Source: Talpa occidentalis
Lineage: Eukaryota > Chordata > Mammalia > Eulipotyphla > Talpidae
Length of the DNA stretch: 64,000 nucleotides
Direction of reading: 5' to 3'
Assembly (NCBI RefSeq): GCF_014898055.3
Contig: NW_023601104.1
Coordinates: 83,559,106-83,623,105 of the forward strand
Shown: positions 53,592 through 64,000 of the stretch, piece by piece
Layout of the letters: every line of letters starts with the position of its first letter
Numbering within the stretch: position 1 is the stretch's first letter
Translations under genes and position numbers: made by a program
Notes under the pieces: model-generated
What the model was told of the DNA's origin: nothing
What the model saw: the letters and a program-made list of their open reading frames with translations, nothing else
Database searches by the model: none

Positions 53592-56396
53592 ATTCCACTT
53601 AATTATTTTAGGAGTCCTGTATACTTTCATTGATTCCTAGTCATTCATTCAATATTCACTATTTCTACTTAGCCAATTTACTTTTCCCTAAGCTATGACA
53701 TTTATTGTGCTAGTAAGATAGGTTCCAAATTTATAAGTCTTTTAATATTGTATTTATCATTTTTATCCAAAATCTATTATGTTCTATTTATTTTTTTAAA
53801 GGCTTATTATTCTACCATTGCAACATACCTTCACCAAAACCATGTCTTATAACTACACACTTACAAAAAATTATAACATATAGGTCTGTGCCAAAGTATG
53901 AAGAAATCTGTTGTTTCAACCTTACTACTTATAGTAAAAATAAAAAAATCACAACTCTGATAATTTGGTGTTGTAAAACATTTTAAATAAGACCCTTTAA
54001 AAGTTCTAGATAGATACTTGTTTTTACCTGTAAGTTATTATTAGATTAGGGAGAACACATCCAAGGCCAGTTACAACTCTATTTGCTTTAGCACAGGATT
54101 TGGGATAATCAGATGTGCATGGCCCTCAGACACTCACTAGAGCTGACTCTCTAGACAGGCTTCATTATGAAACCCTGTGCTATCTGCCCCACTTGATATA
54201 ATAAAGACTCTGGATGCTGAGAAAGTGAATCTGGGTGAGGTCAGTGTCTGAATCTGAATCAAATTGCTGGTCACTAAGTGCAAACTTGACCCACCAGGAG
54301 AGCTGGCACTTATCTTTGCACAACTGGCCACCTTTGAGGGACCCAGTAGGAGCAGGGCAGATAGAACAGAGGTTGGACAGCTCAATGAAAATGCACATCC
54401 CTCACCTTCTTGTTTCCAACCTCCGGCTTCCTCAATGTACTTCAAGGTGACACGCGCCCTTCTAAAGGGATCATGGATATGTTCCTTTCTGTCTGTAAAT
54501 CAAGTCTTCCCCCTAAGTTAGTTAAATAGTTTTCCTTCTCAGTTCTCATTCAAATTCCGCTTACTAAGTCACTAAATTCCACACACTAAATCTGGTATAT
54601 GTATTATTCCAAAGTTTGATGTAATGCATTAATATCATTAACGGGGCTATTTAGTGAATGCTGGTTTCATCCAGTAGATAAATTCTCCTGGCTCAGCTCC
54701 TCAGTCACCCTACCTTCATCTCACTGATACATGGCAGGTGGAGATGTTCACTCAACAAATGTTTACTGAATGAATGAAAGAATATTCTAGTAACATTAAC
54801 AGAAAAGGGATTTCAAGTCATTAAGTTCTTATATCGATTTTTCTGGTATAGCAAATGTTAATAATTTAACCATATCTTAGAAATTTCAAAAATTTTGGGC
54901 ACTGTATAATATGAAATTAAAATGGATAAATTTTATTATGAAAAAGTAACTCTGCTTGTGATTACAGAACTATTGTCCACTCATGGCTAAAGAATAATGC
55001 CTGTAAAATCAATTTATGCAGAAGTATTTAATCTTTTCAACATAAAAGTTTAATATCTGTCTTTCAAGTTTAATAAGGGCATTGGAGCTGGTTCCCTTTT
55101 TGCCTTTGGCTAATCTTCTTAGACACAGGTGATTCCAAATTTCTCTTGGATCCAGATCTAGTTTGCAAGAATAACGAAACATCAGCAAGTGCTCTAAATA
55201 CTTTAGTCTTTACCTACAAACTGCCAAAGCACAGGTACATTAATTCTTGCTGATGGTTTATGTTGCACAACCTTGGAGTCAAGAATCCATTTATCAAATA
55301 AGACATGCCTTCTGTAAATACGTTCTTCCTTAAAGTGACAGTGAGGCAAAAGACATGTAAAAGCTTGACAAATCATAACCATTGGTTACTTTCAGAGTTT
55401 TTAGTTCAGGTTAATGTATTAGTTCATTAATATGATAAGGAAAAACTGCTGAAAACTGGATTCCAATGCTGATGAGTGAAAAATGTGTCACCAAAGATTT
55501 AGGATTCGTCTAATGATTCTGGGAAAAGAAGATAAGTTAAAGAAATCCTTATCTAGAAATCCTGACCTCTGAAATGATTTACCTAACAGAAGAATCTAAG
55601 TTATCTTTATTTTATAGACACTGTAGAGCATATCATGTTTTGAGGTGAGTTATCGTGATTGAACATCTAATTGCTACATGCTGCCATATAGGGGGTGGGT
55701 CATCACTGAAAGTATTGACTGAAAGGAGCATCAACTATTGGTATCAAAAGATAGGAAGAGAAAAGCAGGTGATGGATGAGTTCTGGAAAGGTAAAATGCA
55801 ATAGAAGAAACCAATCACAGCATGCAGGAGTCAGCTACTGAGTAGATAGTTAGAGCAGGAAATATATGGCAGATGTCATGAGTCAGTCCACCAACACCAC
55901 GAGATGATCCGAAAGTTGAAGGGTCATCATGGCCACAGGCTTCGAGGACAATGAATCAAGTTGCTTTGGGAAAGTTGTTGACGCTCTAACTCATTATCAC
56001 TTTTCTGCATCTGTTTTCCTTTCAGAACGTTAACTACCCATGATGTCTTCCAGATTGCTAATTGCTACATATAGCAATTATATATAGGCAGTGAATATAG
56101 CACTTGTATAAGCTCCATATAGTTTGCATTTTAGGTTAAATAACAGGAGTTTAATCAAGCATATGTCTTTCATTTTCAAGATTAAGTTTGAGTTCCTTGC
56201 TCGCCTTGTGATAGATAATTCTAAATCTAAAGCTATCATGATTTTTCATGATTTATTTTTTGAATTGGGTATCATTTTAGTTTCAATCTTCCAACTCTCT
56301 CAATACTGTTCATGTGTATAATCAATATTGTGTAATGCAGTTGGCCTGGATAATCCAGTATTTGTTGTGAATATGGGCTCTGCTAAACAGTACTTT
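53592..56396. other. Non-coding sequence, nothing firmly recognised
   Basis: Mostly single-copy-looking. TTCACTCAACAAATGTTTAC and TGAATGAATGAAAG at 54748-54781 are a short L2/MIR-like end. Frames at 54137-54521 (up to 102 codons) overlap on both strands and show no domain. Confidence 0.45.
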
Positions 56397-56411
56397 TATT
56401 TTTTAATTTTT

Positions 56412-56699
56412 TTTTTTTTTATAGAGGCATGTTTTCTGTTTGTTTGTTTTTTGTTTATACATGCACTGGGTACAGTCAGAAGCGCGGGAGGGTGAGAGAA
56501 TTCACCAGAGCGGGGAGCAGAACAGGCAGAAGGACCGAAGTACGCTGCTGAGGGGAGCAGCGGGCGGCAGGAGAGGTCTGCGTGCCATGTGGGACCCTCC
56601 TCCAGTGGCCGGGAAGCAGCCGGGGATCGAACCGGCGCCGCAGAGGCCGCGGGCAGCTTCGCAACCCAGCGCTCAACCGCTGCGCCACCGGGGAGGCCC
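56412..56699 (-). mobile_element. tRNA-derived SINE, type A, long-tail variant
   Basis: Near-consensus minus copy nested at the tail of the L1 relic that follows. Plus-strand tail side reads ATAGAGGCATGTTTTCTGTT then TGTTTGTTTTTTGTTTATAC, the complement of the CATGCCTCT tail shared with 27967 and 31779. Head GCGCCACCGGGGAGGCC. Perfect 15-bp TSD TATTTTTTAATTTTT at 56397-56411 and 56700-56714. Confidence 0.96.
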
Positions 56700-56714
56700 T
56701 ATTTTTTAATTTTT

Positions 56715-57400
56715 AATTGAGGTAATGTTTGGATATCCCCATCAGGTATTGCCACCAGAGTGCACCTATCACCAAATAACCTCTTCTCCCACTGGATGCT
56801 TCAATTCTTAAGTTATTAAGGGTTAGCTTTTAAACTTGTCTTTATCTGGCTTTTAGTTTAATTACTCTATAGCCCACAAACTATTGATACCATCTGGTAT
56901 TTATCTTTCTCCTTCTGACTTATTTCACTTAGCATTTTCCCTTCTAGCACATGTTACCTCAAATGGCATAAGTTTATCCTTTTTGATCACTGAGTAATAT
57001 TCCATCGTGGATGCTTGCCACATCTCATTGATCCAGTCATCTGTTTGGGGGTACTTAGGTTATTTCCATAATTTAGCTATCGTAAATAGTGCAGCAGTAA
57101 ATACGGGAGTGCAAGTTTCCATTCAAATTGGGCAGATGCCTTGGAGTGGAATTACTGGGTTGAATGGCAGGTTCATAAGGGCTGGACCAGTCTGCATTCC
57201 CACCGACTGTGAAGAAGGGTTCCCTTTTCTCCACATCCTCGCCCATACTTGTTTCTCATCTTTGCAATCTGAGCTACTGTCACAGGTGTGAGATGGTAGC
57301 TCATTGTGGTCTTGATTTGCATTTCCGTAATGCTAAGTGAAGATGATGGTGAACATTTTTTTTTCATGTGCTTCAAAGAGTACCTTTGAGTAGCTACTAC
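56715..57400 (-). mobile_element. LINE-1 3'-end relic
   Basis: On the minus strand this encodes the decayed L1 ORF2 C-terminus (minus frame 57173-57439 includes [19 protein letters not shown], the Cys/His motif region) followed by a 3' UTR. Plus-strand markers: GAGTAATATTCCATCGTGG, TGATCCAGTCATCTG, GGTTATTTCC and CTGTCACAGGTGTGAGATGG. It ends near 57400, so it is 5'-truncated to about 0.7 kb. It is older than the 59.4-kb L1. Confidence 0.9.
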
Positions 57401-58838
57401 TTTTAAGTAACTAATACAAATTTTAATATAATAGCCCATAATGTCTTGGTTTCCTAAGTTTCAAAGGGCACATGCTCCCCATAAGACACAGATCTCTATA
57501 CTTTTGTAGATCAAAGAGTCTAGGTTATAATAAGAAGTTTATGGACTCAATAAGATCCTAAGATTAGACATTTACATAAATTCATATCTATCTGATCTCA
57601 TGAGTTTCAAAGAAATCTCTAAGGATTGAAACTTGAAATACATGAACTTTTTTTTTCTAGGCCAGTTGAGAAATGAAAACATTCTTAATTATTTCAAGCC
57701 CATGTAGTGGTGTACAAGTGTAATTAACTCTGATGTGTTTTTCACACCCAATTAGAAGATATTTTAGCACCAAGATAATTGGACCTAGCAGCACCTGGGA
57801 AGTGTAATCAAACAAATTTATCACCACATATTATTGTTCTATGATCCTCTGCACTTTAAGTTGTGCATAAAAAGAATGGTGAAGCCATGTGTGGAAAATG
57901 ATGTTCATTATCAAAACTTAGTACTAAGGCCTAAATCCAGGTTAAAGTATTCCTGTTTATTTAAAAATCCCTAAGCTTTTGCTCAGACTTCATAATCCTT
58001 GCGCTATTTTTACTAATAATTTCTTCATTGCTTATTAGGATGATAATATACATTCCCTTTCCTTGGTAATCAGTGTTTTGTGACATTTCATTTGCAATGG
58101 TCATAATCTGTTAACATTTTTCTTTGGATATTTGGACCTGAAGTACAAAACTGGAGTTGGAGACGTAATCCATATTCTAGAATTTTCAGATATCATCAAC
58201 TACCGAATCCCTGATAGAGGCTTGTATCAGTGAGCGTGGTCTGTGGCCCTGCAGCGGGAGGCTAGGAATGCAGATTCTCAGGCCCTGCTCCAGGTCTATT
58301 GTTGGGTACTTTAGAAAGATCCCAGATGATGCCTGTGTGCATTCATGTTTGAAAAATATGGGTCCATCTGGAGTTAGAAATCCTCTAGAATATGACCTTG
58401 AAGGATTGTCTTCATAGCCCTGACAGTGGCTGAACATATAAATGTAGAAGGAGGGAGGGGGCGGAAGGAATCAAGTAATCAAGGAGGGTCAGGTGCTTCA
58501 AGATAGATGGCATCTTCAGATTCTATCTGAATACAGTTGGTTTCAAAATCCACTCCTCTGACCTCACTCCCTGTTCTGCCTCATCCTGCTAATTTCACCT
58601 GCTAGTTCCTCAAGTTTGGGCTTGAGAGTGCCCAAACCCAATTTTCAGATTATAGCTCAGATCTGGACTACCTTGTTGAGTCCTGATCCTCCATTTTAAA
58701 GACTCTAGTAACAAGATTTTCTGGCTTTAGAAGATACAATAAAGCCATCCTTTTTCTGTATCACTTTTCTTTATATACTGAGGAGCACTGTCAACACAAT
58801 TAACCAAATCTGTTAGTCTTTTTATTTAAATTTCCTTA
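57401..58838. other. Non-coding sequence
   Basis: A MER20-like relic at 58195-58365 is the only recognised element. Confidence 0.5.
58195..58365 (+). mobile_element. MER5/MER20-type hAT relic
   Basis: GAGCGTGGTCTGTGGCCCTG, GGAATGCAGATTCTCAGGCC, CTGCTCCAGGTCTATTG and AGATCCCAGATGATGCCTG follow the widespread MER5/MER20 phrase GTGTGGTCCATGGACCAGC... AATGCAGATTCTCAGGCCCC. Confidence 0.65.
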
Positions 58839-58854
58839 AGTTTTGTTGTTGTTT

Positions 58855-59124
58855 TTTTTTTCTTTTAAAGATTTATTTATTTATACAAGAACCAGGGTAC
58901 AGCCAGATGTGTGGGAGGGTGAGAGGATTCCCCAGAGACAGAGCAGGGAACAGAACAGGCAGACTGACTGAAATACACTGTTGAGGGGAGCAGCGGGCCA
59001 GACAGGAGAGGTCTGCTGCGCAGTGTGGATTTCTCCCTGATCAGCCAGGATTGAATCTTTGCTGCAGAGGCTGCGGACAGCTTCACAGTGCAGCGCTCAA
59101 CCGCCTATACCACCAGGGAGGCCA
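58855..59124 (-). mobile_element. tRNA-derived SINE, type B
   Basis: Full-length minus copy, head AACCGCCTATACCACCAGG then GAGGCC. Left flank AGTTTTGTTGTTGTTT (58839-58854) and right flank AGTTTTTGTTGTTGTTG (59131-59147) are a TSD later altered by GTT slippage. Confidence 0.92.
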
Positions 59125-59402
59125 TCTTTGAGTTTTTGTTGTTGTTGTTGTTCCTGGTTTGAGTAACATGTCATACAACGGTCTCAACTCTCATTACATA
59201 AAAATATGACATTCTTTGCTGCCTCATCTATGAAAATCTAACCTCAGTTGTTCCTATTACACAACAGAGTTCTGTAAATCCTGCCTTTATTCCTATAGGC
59301 AAGACAGACTTTTTTTTAATTTCTCCAACACATTTTGGGAGGGAAGATACACGCTCTTAAAATTACATAGCTTTGTTATCACACTGGAATGTTTTAGAAA
59401 AC
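59125..59402. other. Non-coding sequence and (GTT)n
   Basis: A (GTT)n run (59136-59151) follows the SINE; the rest up to the L1 tail shows no feature. Confidence 0.5.
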
Positions 59403-59422
59403 TTTTTTTTTTTTTTTTTAAT

Positions 59423-59593
59423 ATTAAATTTTATTTTTATATTCCCCCATACAATTGCAAACGCCCCATTCTGACCCCAATCCTTCCCCCCCCGCCCCCC
59501 CCCCCCCCAAAAAGTGTCTCTGGTTCATAGTTTTTTGTTGATTTTGATTTTCCCTTTCTTATATTCATTTTCCTGGTCCCTTATTTAAGTTTT
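59423..59593 (-). other. L1 3' UTR with G-rich tract
   Basis: Between the ORF2 stop and the tail. Plus-strand C-run at 59486-59508, broken by one G, means the RNA strand has about 14 G, one C, then 8 G. L1 3' UTRs often carry a G-rich polypurine tract able to form a quadruplex. Confidence 0.85.
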
Positions 59594-61117
59594 CTAGATT
59601 CCTGCTATGAGTGAGACCATCCGGTATTTTTCTTTTTCTTTTTGGCTTATTTCGCTGAGCATGATCCCTTCCAGTGCCATCCATGTTGCTGCAAATTGCA
59701 TGTGTTTATCTTTTTTGAATGCTGAGTAATATTCCATGGTATATATGTACCACATCTTCTTGATCCAGTCATCTATTTTTGGGCATTTGGGTTGTTTCCA
59801 AAGCTTAGCTATTGTAAACAGTGCTGCTATAAACATAGGAGTGCAGGTGCTCTTTGGAATTGATGTTTCTGTGTCCTTTGGGTAAATACCTAGGAGTGGA
59901 ATTGCTGGATCATATGGAAGCTCTATGTTTAGTAGGTCCAGAAATCTCCACACAGCTCTCCATAGTGGTTGGACCAGTTTGCACTCCCACCAACAGTGCA
60001 CAAGAGTTCCTTTTTCTCCACATCCTCGCCAACATTTATTGTTGCTAGTTTTTTTAATATGTGCCATTCTCACTGGTGTGAGATGGTATCTCATGGTAGT
60101 TTTGATTTGCATTTCCCTGATTACAAGTGATGTTGAACATTTTTTCATATGTCTGTTGGCCATTTGCATTTCCTCTTCAGAGAAGTTTCTTTTTAGCTCT
60201 TCTGCCCATTTTTTGACTGGATTATTTTCTTTGTTGTTGCTGAGTCTCATCAGCTCTTTGCAGATTTTTGTGATCAGTCCTTTATCATTAGTGTTGGGTG
60301 CAAAAATGTTCTCCCAGTTGGTGGGGTTTCTCTTTGTTTTTGTTATTGTCTCTTTTGCTGTGCAGAAGCTCTTTAATTTGATGTAGTCCCAGCTGTTTAT
60401 CTTTCTCTTCACTATCACTGCTTTGGATGATGTGTCTGTAAAGATGTCTTTGATGTGCAAATCCCGTAGTGTTTCGCCTATATTTCCTTCTATGTATTTT
60501 ATGGTTTCAGGTCTTATGTCTAGTTCTTTAATCCATTTTGAGTTGATTTTTGTGTATGGTGTGAGGTAGTGGTCAAGCTTCATTCTTTTGCATGTAGCGA
60601 CCCAGTTTTCCCAGCACCATTTATTGAACAAACTTTCTTTGCTCCAATGCATAGTCTTTGCTCCTTTGTCAAAGATTAGTTGACCATAAATCTGTGGGTT
60701 TATTTCTGGATTTTCTATTCGATTCCATTGGTCTGTATGTCTGTTCTTGTTCCAATACCATGCAGTTTTGATGATTATGGCTTTGTAGTATAGTTTGAAG
60801 TCTGGGAGTGTGATGCCTCCATTTCCTTCTTTTTTTTTCAGTAGAGCTTTGGCTATTCGGGGTTTTTGGTGATTCCATATGAATTTCATCAATAATTGTT
60901 CTATTTCTTTGAAGAATGACATTGAGATTTTGATTGGAATAGCATTGAATCTGTATATTGCTTTTGGTAGGATGGCCATTTTAATAATGTTTATTCTTCC
61001 AATCCATGAGCAGGGGATGTCTTTCCATTTCTTTGTGTCTTCTTCTATTTCTTTTAACAGTGTTTTATAGTTTTCTTTGTATAGGTCCTTTACCTCTTTT
61101 GTTAGATTTATTCCCAA
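59594..61117 (-). pseudogene. L1 ORF2 C-terminal segment (thumb and Cys-rich region)
   Basis: A 507-codon frame covers the C-terminal part of the ORF2 reverse transcriptase/endonuclease polyprotein that drives L1 and SINE retrotransposition. The Cys/His motif [18 protein letters not shown] lies at residues 362-379, matching the CX3CX7HX4C pattern of L1 ORF2. The segment starts after a frame change near 61126-61134, where the plus strand has T9; the sequence to its right continues in another frame. No stop interrupts the 507 codons, so decay is limited. Part of ORF2, not a separate gene. Confidence 0.93.
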
Positions 61118-62035
61118 ATATTTGATTTTTTTTTGTTTCGATAATAAAAGGGGTGGTTTTTTTGATTTCTTCTTCTTCAGATTTATTGTTTGTGTATAGG
61201 AAGGCTACTGACTTTTGCGTGTTGATTTTGTATCCTGCCACTTTACTGAATTGATTGATGAGTTGAATTAGTTTTTCTGTGGAGATTTTGGGGTTCTCTA
61301 TGTATATTATCATATCATCTGCAAATAGTGATAGTTTGACTTCTTCTTTTCCTATTTGGATTCCTTGGATGTCTTTCTCTTGTCTTATTGCTCTGGCTAG
61401 GACTTCCAGTATTATATTGAAAAGCAGTGGTGAGAGTGGACATCCTTGTCTTGTTCCAGATCTTAATGGAATTGCTTTCAGCTTTTCACCATTGAGAATG
61501 ATACTGGCTGTTGGCTTGTCATAGATGGCCTTTATGATGTTGAGGTATGTTCCTTGTATCCCAAGAATTTCAAGGGCTTTTATCATGAATGGGTGTTGCA
61601 CTTTGTCGAAAGCTTTCTCAGCATCTATTGATATTATCATATGGTTTTTATATTTCTTTTTGTTGATGTGTTGGATAACGTTGATTGATTTTCGGATGTT
61701 AAACCATCCTTGTGCCCCTGGAATGAATCCAACTTGGTCGTGGTGAATTATCTTATGGATACATTGTTGGATTCTGATAGCTAAAATTTTATTGAGGATT
61801 TTTGCATCAGTGTTCATTAGGGAGATTGGCCTATAGTTTTCCTTTTTTGTGTTGTCCTTATTCGGTTTTGGTATTAGTGTAATATTGGCTTCATAGAACG
61901 TGTTTGGTATTGTCCCTTCCTTCTCAATTTTTTGGAAGAGTTTGTGAAGGATAGGCACTAATTCGTCTCTGAATGTTTGGTAGAATTCATTTGTAAATCC
62001 ATCAGGTCCTGGGCTTTTGTTTTTGGGGAGGTTTT
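61065..62035 (-). pseudogene. L1 ORF2 reverse transcriptase segment
   Basis: The frame carries the RT palm motifs: [12 protein letters not shown] (residues 111-122 of the 297-codon frame), [11 protein letters not shown] (171-181) and the catalytic FADD at 212-215 (bases 61314-61325). The frame runs on upstream of its first Met to about 62030, where one A seems lost from an A-run in the codons for SPGPDG, changing frame again. All catalytic aspartates are present. Confidence 0.93.
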
Positions 62036-62790
62036 AATTACCATTTCAATTTCGCTGCTTGTAATTGGTCTGTTTAGGTGTTCTATTTCTTCTTTATCTA
62101 GCTTTGGGTGATTGTAGAGTTGTAGGAATTTGTCCATCTCCTCTAGATTGTTGAACTTGTTTCCATATAACTGTTCATAGTAGTTACTGATTATTCTTTT
62201 GATTTCTGCTGTGTCCGTTGTGATTTCTCCTCTTTCATTATGATTCTGTGTATTTGTGCTTTCTCCCTTTTTTCCTTTGTGAGCCTGGCTAGGGGTTTGT
62301 CTATTTTATTTATTTTTTCAAAGAACCAGCTCTTGGTTTCATTGATCTTTTGGATTGTTTTTTTAGTTTCAATTTCATTTATTTCTGCTTTGGTTTTTAT
62401 TATTTCTTTTCTTCTACTGGTTCTGGGGTTATTTTGTTGTTCTTTTTCTAGATCTTTGAGCTTCGAGATTAGGTTGTTCTTTGAGTTCTTTCTTGTTTTT
62501 TGATGTGAGCTTCTATTGCTATATATTTTCCTCTTATTACTGCTTTTGCTGCATCCCATACATTTAGGATATTGGTGTCCTCCTTGTCATTCAATTCAAA
62601 GAATTTTTTAATTTCTTCTTTGATCTCCTCGTTAGTCCAGTGGTCTTCCAGTAATGTGGCTTTTAATCTCCATGAGGTAGGATAGTTCCTTGCCTTCTTT
62701 TTATGATTTATTTCTAGTTTGATGCCTTCGTGGTCAGAAAAGATGGTTGGTATGATTTCAATCTTGGTGTATCTGTTGATGTTTGTCTTG
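62036..62790 (-). pseudogene. L1 ORF2 linker between endonuclease and RT, several frameshifts
   Basis: Recognisable L1 ORF2 linker fragments lie in all three frames (for example [13 protein letters not shown] in the frame 62191-62559). At least three frame changes are needed: near 62030, near 62235 and near 62470, with another in the endonuclease end. The endonuclease SDH triad codons survive at 62730-62738 but out of frame with the N-terminal domain. Confidence 0.85.
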
Positions 62791-63418
62791 TGCCCAGTAT
62801 GTGATCGATCCTGGAGAATGATCCGTGTGCGCTTGAGAAAAATGTGTACTCCGTTTTTTTTGGGTTTAGTGTTCTATAGATGTCTGTTAAGCCCAAATGC
62901 TCTAGGTCCTTATTTAGAGCTTTAGTTTCTTTACTTATTTTTTGTCTTGTTGATCTATCCATTGTTGATAGTGGTGTGTTGAAGTCTCCCACTACATATG
63001 TGTTTTCTCTGATGTCTGTTTTCAGAGAGGACAACAGTTGTCTGATATATTTTGGTGCTCTTTCGTTTGGTGAGTATATGTTAATGAGTGTTATTTCTTC
63101 TTGAAGTATTGTCCCCTTAATCATAATGTAGTGACCATTGGGGTCTCTTTTTATTTTTTTGAGTTTGAAGTCTGTTTTATCTGATATAAGTATAGCTGTT
63201 CCTGCTTTCTTTTTTGGCCCATTTGCTTGTAGGATTGTTTTCCATCCTTTGATTTTGAGCCTATTTTTATCTTTTGTAGCTAAATGTGTTTCCTGGAGAC
63301 AGCAAAAGGTTGGGTTTTGTTTCTTAATCCAGGCTGCAACTCTGTGTCTTTTTATTGAAGAGTTTAGTCCATTTACATTTAGAGTTAATATTGATATGTT
63401 AGCATCTGTATTTGCCAT
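62780..63418 (-). pseudogene. L1 ORF2 N-terminal endonuclease (APE-like) segment
   Basis: Starts with Met at 63418. Residues match the known L1 endonuclease catalytic positions by number: N14, E43 (QETHL), Y115, D145 and N147 (GDFN), and D205 (RIDH). Frame is lost soon after residue 208, so the last part of the domain, with the SDH motif, is separated. This enzyme nicks TTTT/AA-like targets, in line with the A/T-rich TSDs of the SINEs here. Confidence 0.93.
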
Positions 63419-63495
63419 TATGTTTGTCTTTCCTTTGATTTTATTTATTTATTCTTTTAATAACTTTTTTTTTTTTTTCTGGTCTTCTTTCGTTG

Positions 63496-64000
63496 TTATT
63501 CGTCCCTCTGAGGTTCTGGCTTTAGGATTCCTTGTAGTATTTTTTGGAGTGGGGGATTAGTCGCAATGAAATTCCGGAGTTTCTCTTTGTCTGGGAAGGT
63601 CCATATTCTTTCTTCATGGAGGAAAGAGAGCTTTGCGGGATAGAGTATTCTTGGTTGGCATCTGTTTCTTGGAGTCTGTTGACTATGTCCCTCCACTCTC
63701 TCCTTGCCCGTAATGTTTCTTCAGAGAAGTCTGATGTCAGCCTGATTGGTTTTCCTTTGAATGTTATCTGTTTCTTCCCTCTTGTCAGCTTCATTATTTT
63801 TTCCTTGTCCTGGATTCTTGGGAGCTTTACTATTATGTGTCTTGCTGTGTTTTTTCCTTTCGTCGTGGAAGTTTGGTGTTCTTCTTGCTTCTTGTATATC
63901 AATTTTCAGCTCCTTCTTCTCATTTGGGAAGTTCTCTTCAATTATATCCATGAATATTTTCTCTGTTCCTACATCTCTCTCCTCTCCTTCTGGAATTCCT
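63496..64000 (-). pseudogene. L1 ORF1 3' part, frameshifted, truncated by window edge
   Basis: Encodes the RNA-binding and C-terminal domains of ORF1p, the L1 RNA chaperone. The segment holds IVKLPRIQDKEKIM, GKPIRLTSDFS and EETLRARREW in frame 63522-63902, while ILYPAKLSFLHEERIW and the C-terminus lie in the frame 63496-63696. One frame change therefore lies near 63650-63680 and a second near 63880. The ORF1 stop at 63496 is about 75 bases from the ORF2 start at 63418, normal for L1. Confidence 0.9.

Larger units (their letters stand above)
59403..64000 (-). mobile_element. LINE-1, comparatively young, 5' end beyond window
   Basis: Minus-strand L1 with A19-like tail (T-run 59403-59422), a short 3' UTR of about 170 bp carrying a G-run, ORF2 (59594-63418, frameshifted) and the end of ORF1 (63496 to the window edge). 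About 4.6 kb is visible; a complete L1 is about 6-7 kb. Both catalytic domains are recognisable and long frames survive, so it is far younger than the other L1 copies here. It is nevertheless inactive as read, from multiple indels. The left flank is TTTTAGAAAAC at 59393-59403; the matching TSD would lie beyond the right edge. Confidence 0.95.

Noticed and set aside
59854..60386. Plus-strand frames of 64-153 codons over the young L1
   Set aside because: Antisense shadows of ORF2.
1..64000. CRISPR array or bacterial operon
   Set aside because: No regular spaced direct repeats; all repeats are mammalian retroelements or microsatellites.

Overview
The window looks like non-coding nuclear DNA of a placental mammal, either intergenic or inside a large intron. 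It is AT-rich and full of interspersed repeats. I found no protein-coding exon, tRNA, rRNA, CRISPR array or bacterial-type gene, and most of the open reading frames longer than 60 codons lie inside repeats. The evidence for a mammal is LINE-1 copies of several ages, MIR and L2 relics, hAT-Charlie-like DNA transposon relics, ERV/MaLR-like LTRs, and about 30 copies of one tRNA-derived SINE family. The SINE is not Alu, B1/B2, CHR/Bov-tA, PRE-1, ERE, lagomorph C or carnivore SINEC as I know them. Its AATAAA-rich, TCTTT-ended tail is like the tails of carnivore, lagomorph and bat SINEs. I would guess a laurasiatherian or a related placental, but cannot name the species.

The SINE has a tRNA-like head (box A near TGGCGCAGCGG, box B near GGTTCGATCCC), a body of about 180 bp and an A-rich tail. 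Two subfamilies share the head and differ at the 3' end. Type A ends in ...GACTGTACCCAGTGC(T)TATATAAATAAA. Type B ends in ...GGCCTGTACCCCAGTTCTTGTATGCATAAATAAA. Type A looks younger, with higher GC and fewer changes between copies. Many copies have clear 10-17 bp target-site duplications (TSDs), which fix their ends.

Layout: 0-5 kb has two type A SINEs, a (CA)n run and a relic L1 3' end that carries a local 170-bp duplication. 5-9 kb has a MIR and a long solo-LTR-like block (7.6-8.6 kb) with internal repeats. 9-19 kb has SINEs, an LTR at 12.6-13.2 kb, a Charlie-like relic at 15.6 kb and an L2/MIR pair at 19 kb. 19.4-22.8 kb is an ERV-rich cluster with two solo LTRs of one family in opposite orientation. 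23-28.3 kb is dense in SINEs, with two cases of serial insertion at one target, plus an old L1. 28.3-42.5 kb has SINEs at intervals and a third paired insertion. 42.5-52.8 kb is repeat-poor. 52.8-53.6 kb is an L1 relic cut by an LTR of the 12.6-kb family. 56.4-57.4 kb is a SINE in an L1 3' relic. 59.4-64.0 kb is the 3' two thirds of a comparatively young L1 on the minus strand, with ORF2 and the end of ORF1 broken by several frameshifts; its 5' end lies past the window.

No genes act together here. The content is a record of retrotransposition: L1 machinery supplies the mobilising activity, and the SINEs, poly-A tails and TSDs are its products. I found no coherent new biological system. The most unusual items are the stacked SINE insertions, the A-tailed local duplication with a re-started junction, the repeat-bearing LTR that shares a segment with nearby DNA, and the SINE interrupted by about 120 bp of unexplained sequence.
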